NCBI GenBank assembly: GCA_002373205.1
Contig: DFJV01000053.1
Span: forward strand, 1-19,068
Direction: 5' to 3'
DNA from: Treponema sp. UBA3662
GTDB lineage: Bacteria; Spirochaetota; Spirochaetia; Treponematales; Treponemataceae
DNA: 19,068 nucleotides
Shown here: piece after piece, positions 13,793-19,068 of the stretch
Layout: each line of letters begins with the position of its first letter
How positions within the stretch are numbered: the first letter of the stretch is position 1
Translations under genes and position numbers: made by a program
The notes under the pieces: generated by a model
The model's input: the letters and a program-made list of their open reading frames with translations, nothing else
The model's database searches: none
What the model was told of the DNA's origin: nothing

Positions 13793-15668
13793 TCTGGACA
13801 CCCCCTAAGGAAGCTTCCATCTCACCTTCCTTCAATGGATTTTCACTTGCGCCATTACCGGCATTCCCCTTGCCGTCAGCACCAGCCTTTTCTGTTCCCT
13901 TGTCTTTAGCAGGCGCCTTGTCCTTTTCCTCCGCCTTTTTCTGAGCGCCGGAATCCAGCAGCATGGATTTTTCCCTTGCCTTTTGAATGTCTTTTTCGCT
14001 GGCAGGCTTTGCCTTAACCGGAAGAACCTTAGATGCAGTATGAAGGTACCAGACAAGGTTTGCAACCCAGACCACACCTGTAACAACAGAAACCGCAGAG
14101 CAGCCAAGACGTATGTTGTTCTTCCTTACCGCTTCATCCCTAGTTCCGTAGCCCTTGTAGTAGGCATTCAAAGAATTCACATAGGAGCCCGTGGTTGCAA
14201 ATGTAAAAGGAAGGCTCATTATAAATGCGCTGTAGCTTGCGTAAGTCCACCTGCGCCTCTTGTCTATAAGAGATTCAGTGTCCATGCTTTCTGCATTCAC
14301 CATAAGAGATGAACCGTCCACCTGTTCAGACTGGGGCACATAGTAATAGAAACCAAGCGGTGTTGTCTCCTCCCCATCACCGGAAGCTTCCGTCGTTTTT
14401 GTAGAGCTAACAAAGCTACCCAAAAGGTTTGAGGAATTTACCCTTGCACTTGCACCGGGAACACCCTTCTTTACGTCTCCAATATAATTACCGCCTGCGT
14501 AAAGCTTTCCTTCCTCGGGCTTTTTTAAGTTAACGCCAAAAGAACCTGACGCTTGCTTTTGCATGGGTATGTGAACAAGAAATGTTGGAGAGCCCTTAAA
14601 ATCATAGGTAACGGCAGAAGTGTTAAAGCTATCGCTTTCAACCTCCACCGTATGAACTCCAGCAGGAACATAAACAGACTTTCCGTCTGCCTCGGGTCTT
14701 GTTACAACACCGTCTACCATAAGCTTGTACTTAGAAGCTGCCTCTGCAGGGCTTATGTCTATGTAAAGCTGCACGCTCATGCTGTTCACAATTTTTGGGA
14801 TTATGTAGCGGGCAATGTTCCTTGCTATCTGCATACAGTTGTCTATGTTGCCAACTTCCGTAACAACGCCAACAGAAGTTCCGTTCTTAAATGCATTTGG
14901 CTTTTCGTATCCACCGGGAAAAATCTTGAATTCCGCGGTAACGCTTATGTAGTCGCCGTAGCGGGTAATGGAACCAAGGATAAGTCCGTTTATCTTCTCG
15001 TCCATGGCGGCCTTGGCAAAGAGGCGGCTGTCCGTTCCAGAAAGCAGGGCCTTTTGCGGAGGTTCGTACAAAGTGGCAGCAGAGCCTTTGTAGAGTTCTA
15101 TCGTCTCGTATTCAGGGCGGGAAACAAGCTCTTCCTCTGAATCTTCCGCAAAGAAGAGCTTCTTAATGCTAACAAAAGAAAAACCTTCCTTTTCCTTTTT
15201 TACACCGGCAATTCTCTCTTCCACCTGGGCAACAGCCTTGTCTGCATTGGCAAGGCTGGCATCTATCTTATCCTGGATTTCCTTTATCTTTTTTTCCTGC
15301 TCAGCTATTGCTTTTTTTAGCTTGGATGGCTTTTCCTCGGAAAGAAAGAGGCTGTCCCTAACCTTTATCTCTTTGGAAAGCTGTAGGAATAGCGACTGCC
15401 TTTCCAAAAGCAGCTTCTCTAGGTATCGGTCAAGAACCTCCCTTTCGGAAGGCAGGCGGCTTGAAGGTGCAACTATATGCTCCAGAATAAGCTCCGGCAT
15501 AAGGCTTGCAACCTTATCCTCGGAACTTTCCCTTACCCGCCCGGAATAAGAAACTCCCTGTGAAAATGAGAATTTGGATGCTGCAAGCACCCAGGAAGCA
15601 GAGAATGCGTAGGTTGAAAAAACAAGGGCCATAATGAACATGACCCAAATTTTATTCAGAAAGGTCAT
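13779..15668 (-). CDS. exported PEGA-like/coiled-coil envelope protein (629 aa)
   Basis: Counted from the ATG at 15668. The alternatives are 15677 and a longer frame from 15728 that would run deep into prfB. The N-terminal 30 residues form a signal peptide (basic, then VMFIMALVFSTYAFSA). Next come a charged coiled coil (about 75-160) and a region that pattern-matches CsgG/FlgO-like outer-envelope domains (INGLILGSITRYGDYISVTAEF; about 205-295). A PEGA-like beta domain follows (about 298-370: LYIDISPAEA, YKLMVDG, VYVPAGVHTVEVES). Two hydrophobic helices (about 475-500 and 520-545) then precede a Lys/Glu/Ala/Gly-rich tail. Domain calls are by eye. The gene overlaps the prfB stop by 17 nt and is overlapped by the patatin gene, so all three are likely translated in a coupled way. 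It probably resides in the periplasm or outer envelope; the role is unknown. Confidence 0.8.
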   Translation of the reverse strand: MTFLNKIWVMFIMALVFSTYAFSASWVLAASKFSFSQGVSYSGRVRESSEDKVASLMPELILEHIVAPSSRLPSEREVLDRYLEKLLLERQSLFLQLSKEIKVRDSLFLSEEKPSKLKKAIAEQEKKIKEIQDKIDASLANADKAVAQVEERIAGVKKEKEGFSFVSIKKLFFAEDSEEELVSRPEYETIELYKGSAATLYEPPQKALLSGTDSRLFAKAAMDEKINGLILGSITRYGDYISVTAEFKIFPGGYEKPNAFKNGTSVGVVTEVGNIDNCMQIARNIARYIIPKIVNSMSVQLYIDISPAEAASKYKLMVDGVVTRPEADGKSVYVPAGVHTVEVESDSFNTSAVTYDFKGSPTFLVHIPMQKQASGSFGVNLKKPEEGKLYAGGNYIGDVKKGVPGASARVNSSNLLGSFVSSTKTTEASGDGEETTPLGFYYYVPQSEQVDGSSLMVNAESMDTESLIDKRRRWTYASYSAFIMSLPFTFATTGSYVNSLNAYYKGYGTRDEAVRKNNIRLGCSAVSVVTGVVWVANLVWYLHTASKVLPVKAKPASEKDIQKAREKSMLLDSGAQKKAEEKDKAPAKDKGTEKAGADGKGNAGNGASENPLKEGEMEASLGGVQNGGN

Positions 15669-16792
15669 CTCCCTCATCGTCACCGTCCATTGGAAGCCCC
15701 TTCCACTTTGCAGCAAGGAAGGAGTCAAGGAATCCGTCTATGTCGCCGTCCATTACACCCTGAATGTTGCCCACGGAATACTTTGTCCTGTGGTCCTTTA
15801 CCATTGTGTAGGGCTGGAAAACGTATGAACGAATCTGGCTGCCAAAGGATATATCCTTTTTCTCTCCCGCAAACTTAGAGTTTTCCTTTTCCTTTTCGGC
15901 CTTGTAGTATTCATAAAGCCTAGAACGAAGGATGCTCATTGCGGTTGCGCGGTTCATAAGCTGGGACCTTTCGCTGTCACAGGCAACAACAATACCTGTT
16001 GGCAAGTGGGTAAAACGCACGGCAGACTCCGTTTTGTTTACGTGCTGCCCACCCTTTCCGCCAGAACGGTAAGTGTCTACGCGGAGATCCTTGGGGTCAA
16101 TGTTAACTTCTATGCTGTCGTCAAGCACCGGGAAGACATATACCGAAGCAAAAGACGTGTGCCTTCTTGCGTTTGCGTCAAAGGGGCTTATTCTTACCAG
16201 GCGGTGAACCCCTGCCTCTCCCTTTGTGTAGCCGTATACGTAGGCTCCGGAAATGCGCATGTTTATAGACTTAAGACCACCCTCAGCCTCTTCCTGCGAA
16301 AGAACTTCCATCTTGTAGCCGTGGCGCTCTGCCCACCTCTGGTACATACGGCTAAGCATAAAGGTCCAGTCGCAAGCCTCTGTTCCACCTGCACCTGCAT
16401 GAACGCTAAGGAAGCAGTCGTTCTTGTCCACTTCATCAGAAAGAAGGTTCAGTATGCTCTGGTGGTCATATTCAGCCTTGGCCTTGTCGTAAAGCTCCTT
16501 TACTTCCTTTTCCACACTCTGGTCATTTTCTTCCATGCCAAGCTCAAGAAGAGTCTCTATGTCGGCAACGTCCTTCTTAAGCTGCTCCCAAGGCTCAACC
16601 CTGCCCTTAAGCATCTTAATTTCGTTCATCAGCTTAGTGGCCTTGTCGTTGTCGTCCCAAAAGCCGGGGGCTGTGGTCTGGGCTTCTTTTTCTGCAATCT
16701 TTGCCTTTATTCCGTCCGGGTCAAAGACGCCCCCAAACGTCCATGATATTTTCCTTAAGTTCAGAAACAGGTTCCTTCAAATCTTCAAGCAT
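15652..16792 (-). CDS. prfB: peptide chain release factor 2, programmed +1 frameshift
   Basis: RF2 terminates translation at UAA and UGA. Markers: SPF (stop-codon recognition; in RLVRISPFDANARR) and GGQ in RSGGKGGQHVNKTE (peptidyl-tRNA hydrolysis). The gene is in two frames. The ATG at 16792 has GGAGAA about 8 nt upstream and reads 23 codons, to TGA at 16721-16723. The slippery site TGGGGGCGTCTTTGAC has the usual internal Shine-Dalgarno-like G-run followed by CTT-TGA-C. After a +1 slip the frame continues from GAC at 16722 to 15652, giving 379 aa, the normal length for RF2. A plain ORF search finds only an internal start at 16629. Efficient slippage when RF2 is scarce is the known autoregulation. 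It follows the Cas2-like gene by 61 nt and is overlapped by the next gene. Confidence 0.96.
16721..16736 (-). promoter_or_regulatory. prfB autoregulatory +1 frameshift site
   Basis: Minus-strand TGGGGGCGTCTTTGAC, with an in-frame TGA at 16721-16723. The G-run three bases before CTT acts as an internal Shine-Dalgarno in the well-studied E. coli site (AGGGGGTATCTTTGAC), and the layout is identical here. Confidence 0.93.
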
Positions 16793-16825
16793 AGTTTTCT
16801 CCAGTGTAAATTATTAGTGAGTAGA

Positions 16826-16839
16826 ATTTTAGCTAAAAT
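16826..16839. promoter_or_regulatory. 14-bp perfect palindrome ATTTTAGCTAAAAT upstream of prfB
   Basis: It lies in the 61-nt gap between the Cas2-like stop and the prfB ATG. It could be an operator or an overlapping promoter region; a TAAAAT -10-like hexamer is part of it, but no -35 with correct spacing was found. Confidence 0.35.
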
Positions 16840-16853
16840 ATGGACAAAATGCC

Positions 16854-17246
16854 CTATCTTTGCGTCTTTAGGCGGCTGCTTGCGGCGGCAGGTCTTGCGG
16901 CTGGTTTTGCAGCTACGGCAGAACGCCTTGCGGCAGAAGCGGGGCTTGCCTTTTGAGCGGCAGACTTTGGCTGGGCAGAATTAAGCACGAGCCTCCTCCA
17001 CTTCTTTTCCTTAAGCTCCGTAATAACGAACTTGCCTTCCAGCGGAAACTGATAAATACGGATGTTATCATAGTAATCCGTATAGCGATCCATCTCTTTT
17101 TTTAAGCTTGTAAGGTCCGCATCCGACAGGCTTGCATTCTCCCAGCAGGACTTCTGAATCTGCTTAAAGCCTGTATGTCCTAGCAAATTAAAAATGTTGC
17201 GGGCACTGTCTATACTGCCCGGCTCTAAAACTATTGAAACAAACAT
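16854..17246 (-). CDS. orphan Cas2-like ferredoxin-fold protein with basic Ala/Pro tail
   Basis: A 130-aa protein from the ATG at 17246. The longer TTG start at 17264 adds six residues outside the conserved fold and would lie upstream of the predicted transcription start. Residues 1-85 follow the Cas2/VapD pattern: a first hydrophobic strand (MFVSIVLEPG), a helix with SARNIFNLLGHTGF, an IQKSCWENASLS strand, an LTSLKKEMDRYTDYYD helix, an NIRIYQFPL strand and a further strand (KFVITEL). The acidic residue after strand 1 is Glu, not the usual Cas2 Asp, so nuclease activity is doubtful. The last 40 residues are Ala/Pro/Lys/Arg-rich and probably disordered, perhaps nucleic-acid binding. There is no CRISPR array or other cas gene. 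It heads the prfB operon and has a TTGACA-17-TATCTT promoter whose start falls on the ATG. The Cas2-like call is pattern-based. Confidence 0.65.
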   Translation of the reverse strand: MFVSIVLEPGSIDSARNIFNLLGHTGFKQIQKSCWENASLSDADLTSLKKEMDRYTDYYDNIRIYQFPLEGKFVITELKEKKWRRLVLNSAQPKSAAQKASPASAARRSAVAAKPAARPAAASSRLKTQR

Positions 17247-17252
17247 ATATAT

Positions 17253-17281
17253 AAGATAATTCAAAGATTGTATCTTGTCAA
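17253..17281 (-). promoter_or_regulatory. promoter of the Cas2-like/prfB operon
   Basis: Minus strand: perfect TTGACA (17276-17281), 17-nt spacer, TATCTT (17253-17258), then six bases to the ATG. The predicted transcription start coincides with the A of the ATG at 17246, and no Shine-Dalgarno is present. Confidence 0.65.
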
Positions 17282-17303
17282 ACCGTTAATTTTGATTCAT
17301 AAT
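17275..17303 (+). promoter_or_regulatory. divergent promoter of the FN3/TPR-like gene, sharing the -35
   Basis: Plus strand: TTGTCA (17275-17280), 17-nt spacer, CATAAT (17298-17303). The predicted start is near 17310, three bases before the ATG at 17313. Five bases of its -35 (17276-17280) are also in the -35 of the opposite promoter. A TATAAT at 17303-17308 is spaced too far (22 nt) to use this -35. Confidence 0.6.
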
Positions 17304-17312
17304 ATAATAGAA

Positions 17313-18401
17313 ATGAAAAAGCAGATAAAAACAACGGCATTTACATTACTTTCTCTTTTTTTGGCTTTTGCACAGGTTTCTTATGCAAATAAAACACACG
17401 CCCAGACCGCGCACGCACAGAATTCATACCCAAAGCCACTGGTAACAAACATCTCTTGCGCACCATACTCATCCAACAAAATAATCGTATCCTGGGCGGT
17501 TCCAAAGGAAATCAAGGGTTCCTCCAGCGGATTCTACATCAGCGAAATCCTTGTCTACAGGGACACAAAGCCTTTGACAAGCTACAAGGACGTTGACGAC
17601 CTTAAGCCACTCGCAAAGCTTCCCGCAAGCACAACGTCCTACAGGGACACCCTAACGGACTTTAGGAACTACTATTACGCGGTGGTTTCCATCATAAAGG
17701 AAGTGGAAGAAAAGAAGGCAGCCCCCTTCAAGCAGGAAAACATCCACGGAAGCGAACTCTACTACGACGAAGAGCTGGACGGTTCTTTGGACGCAAAAAA
17801 GGGCAAGATTTACCCCATGATTCTTCCGGGCGTAAACGCAAGCGTAACAGGCGTAAAAGTTAGCGGCAGCAAATACTCCGCAGACCAGAAGCTTCCCCTT
17901 CCGGAAAAAAAGCAGTATTCAAAGGGAGAAATGCGCGAACAGCCCCTTCCATACATGGACATACTTGACGAAAACGGCACTCCCAAAAAGAGCAAGGGAC
18001 AGATAGGCAAAGAAGCCAACAAAAAGGCAGCTTCCCTCATAAAAGAAAGCAAGCCCAAAGCCTCAGACCAGCCTGAACTTTTGCCAATGTACGTATTCTC
18101 GGAAGATACCGTAAGCCCAGCAGGCGGAGACGACTACCTCCTCTTTGACGTCCTAAAGGGTGCATTCATAAACAAAAGGTGGAGCCAGGCCGCAAAAGAC
18201 TTGGAGCAGTTCCTTATGCAAAACAGGTCAGCATCCGTCACAAACCGCGCAAACTTCTACCTTGGCGAATGTTACTACTTTATGGCCCAGTACCCCAAGG
18301 CGCTCAACCAGTTTCTTCTTTTAAGGGACAGCTACCCTGCACTCACCAGAAAATGGTCAAAGAGTGCCCTGGACCTTTACACACTGCCTGTAGAGGAATA
18401 A
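17313..18401 (+). CDS. secreted FN3-like/TPR-like protein (363 aa)
   Basis: The start is the ATG at 17313; the TTG-started frame from 17268 would precede the promoter -10. A clear signal peptide covers residues 1-25 (MKKQIK, then TAFTLLSLFLAFAQVSYA). Residues about 40-130 look like a fibronectin type III domain (VTNISCAPYSS, IIVSWAVP, ILVYRDTKPL, TSYRDTL, YYYAVVSI). A Lys-rich linker (about 150-255) follows. The C-terminal 70 residues form a helical repeat of TPR type (WSQAAKDLEQFLMQN, ANFYLGECYYFMAQYPKALNQFLLLRDSYP), with the spacing seen in YbgF/BamD-like TPR units. It is likely periplasmic or lipid-free outer-envelope, acting as a binding protein. It is transcribed divergently from the Cas2-like/prfB operon. 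No Shine-Dalgarno was found. Domain calls are by eye; no specific role is known. Confidence 0.88.
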   Translation: MKKQIKTTAFTLLSLFLAFAQVSYANKTHAQTAHAQNSYPKPLVTNISCAPYSSNKIIVSWAVPKEIKGSSSGFYISEILVYRDTKPLTSYKDVDDLKPLAKLPASTTSYRDTLTDFRNYYYAVVSIIKEVEEKKAAPFKQENIHGSELYYDEELDGSLDAKKGKIYPMILPGVNASVTGVKVSGSKYSADQKLPLPEKKQYSKGEMREQPLPYMDILDENGTPKKSKGQIGKEANKKAASLIKESKPKASDQPELLPMYVFSEDTVSPAGGDDYLLFDVLKGAFINKRWSQAAKDLEQFLMQNRSASVTNRANFYLGECYYFMAQYPKALNQFLLLRDSYPALTRKWSKSALDLYTLPVEE

Positions 18402-18421
18402 GAAAGTCTTTTTCTTTATTT

Positions 18422-18449
18422 GGACGGTAGTTTTTAGGCTCTACCATCC
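18422..18449 (+). terminator. hairpin after the FN3/TPR-like gene (weak terminator candidate)
   Basis: GGACGGTAG and CTACCATCC form a 9-bp stem with one mismatch around a 10-nt loop, 20 nt past the stop. No T-run follows (ATTCC), so it may instead protect the 3' end. An AT-only stem, AAGAAA-GTCTT-TTTCTT, lies just before it at 18401-18417. Confidence 0.35.
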
Positions 18450-18490
18450 ATTCCTTGGCTACAACCGGCCTTCATCACTTTCGTCACCGC

Positions 18491-18556
18491 CGTTCCGGGG
18501 TTCCGCCTTTCGGCTCCATTGCTAGCGCAACCCGCTTACGCGGGCCCCTCCATGGC
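18491..18556 (+). repeat. dispersed multi-hairpin repeat, copy E
   Basis: Same element in plus orientation, 90 nt after the FN3/TPR-like gene. TTGC-TAGC-GCAA is followed by a third arm, CCCGC-TTAC-GCGGG (18531-18544), which differs in sequence from copies A and B but pairs perfectly. It shares 34 identical bases with copy A. Confidence 0.8.
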
Positions 18557-18610
18557 GGCGTATGCCTTTTTTCAATCCTTCCCGGAGGTAACATACGGTT
18601 TCATTCAGCA

Positions 18611-19068
18611 ATGAACAAAATCAGACTATTCTGCTTTCAAGCCAGAATTATGAATTTCCAGATTTTAATGGCAATGACAAATACGACAAGAATTGGCTCC
18701 AAATAAACATTCAAGTCATTGACGGCCAAAGTAGCTGGGAAAACACAGACCCGTTTTTACTCTCGACTGACTGGCAAGAAATAGCCCAATGGTTTTTAGA
18801 CCTGGCGCAGTTTAAACAGCCAAAGTGGAAGGGCTTAGGATTCATAGAGCCAAACCTAACCTTTCAATTAAAAAATCTCGATTCCAAAAAAAATGAGATA
18901 AACTTTGACATAGAACTGAGCCTTGAATGCCGCCCATCATTCAGTAAAGGAAAAATAGCCAAGTACAGTTTTTCCTTTACCCCGGAAAAATGCAGAGAAA
19001 TAGCCGAACAATGCAAAAAAGAATACGAAAGCTTCCCTGAGCGAAAATCAACGCACCCCGCAGCAAGC
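18611..19068 (+). CDS. WapI-family immunity-like protein, start unresolved, runs off right edge
   Basis: The frame open from 18592 to the window end encodes NYEFPDFNGNDKYDKNWLQI, then W..TDPFLLSTDWQEIAQWFLDL, GFIEPNLTFQL and an FDIELSLEC strand. This is the order of motifs seen in WapI-type immunity proteins, which neutralise the C-terminal toxins of WapA/RHS proteins in the cytoplasm. No ATG, GTG or TTG opens this frame. The ATG at 18611 (GGAGG 21-25 nt upstream) is in another frame and would join it if the AAAA at 18617-18620 had one more A. The gene may be frameshifted, use a rare start (ATT 18628, CTG 18631), or be phase-variable. It is AT-rich like the DUF3997-like gene. No toxin gene is adjacent within the window. 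Confidence 0.65.

Noticed and set aside
14553..15140. 195-codon plus-strand ORF
   Set aside because: It is antisense to the exported 629-aa protein, which has a signal peptide and domain structure. It has no ribosome binding site.
16792..16860. Independent promoter for prfB
   Set aside because: TAAAAT and TTGTCC are present, but no -35/-10 pair has acceptable spacing.
16854..17246. CRISPR-Cas locus suggested by the Cas2-like protein
   Set aside because: No direct-repeat/spacer array and no cas1 or other cas gene lies in the window, so it is treated as an orphan.
1751..18556. The GC-rich repeats as simple intrinsic terminators
   Set aside because: No copy is followed by a T-run on the strand of the preceding gene, and their orientation relative to that gene varies.
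18455..18706. Plus-strand ORF of 83 codons across repeat copy E
   Set aside because: It translates the repeat, then runs in the wrong frame through the WapI-like sequence. Family motifs are in the other frame.

Overview
The window looks like a chromosomal segment from a host-associated treponeme (spirochaete). The case rests on gene content and layout: an adjacent TIGR03546/TIGR03545 pair, a stand-alone Cas2-like protein in front of prfB, yebC next to ruvC, large lysine/alanine/acid-rich membrane-anchored proteins, and recurrent GC-rich intergenic repeats in an otherwise AT-rich intergenic background. No rRNA, tRNA, CRISPR array, transposase or integrase was seen.

Layout, left to right. 1-1722: 3' part of an RHS-repeat (polymorphic toxin type) gene on the minus strand. 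It runs off the left edge and has a damaged or cassette-like 5' end. 1723-2096: gene-free, with one repeat copy and a strong hairpin. 2097-3870 (minus): small acidic protein, S66 LD-carboxypeptidase, then an AT-rich DUF3997-like membrane-anchored protein, apparently one operon with a clear sigma70-type promoter. 4198-8837 (minus): yebC, an intrinsic terminator, then ruvC, a two-TM membrane protein, a 111-aa protein of unknown function, and a DinG/XPD-type helicase fused to an N-terminal JAMM protease-like domain. 9222-12289 (minus): the TIGR03546-TIGR03545 pair, joined by an ATGA overlap. 12479-17246 (minus): a tightly packed operon of Cas2-like protein, prfB (release factor 2, with a programmed +1 frameshift), an exported PEGA-like/coiled-coil protein, and a patatin phospholipase fused to a YunG-like C-terminal domain. 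17313-18401 (plus): a secreted FN3/TPR-like protein, divergent from the Cas2-like gene. 18611-19068 (plus): a WapI-family immunity-like ORF that runs off the right edge and has no clean in-frame start.

Three themes deserve attention. (1) Five copies (A-E) of a 65-80 bp GC-rich multi-hairpin repeat sit in five intergenic gaps. Paired bases differ between copies in a compensatory way, which suggests selection on RNA or cruciform structure. (2) Four genes (dinG, TIGR03546, cas2-like, FN3/TPR) have a -10 hexamer placed so that transcription should start at, or within about 3 nt of, the ATG, and none has a Shine-Dalgarno sequence. They look leaderless. Two of them are divergent and share one overlapping -35 box. 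(3) Toxin/immunity-type genes (RHS, WapI-like, perhaps DUF3997-like) lie at the edges of a mostly housekeeping region. Both edge genes have a frame break at an A-run just after the natural ATG, which could mean decay, cassette behaviour or phase variation.
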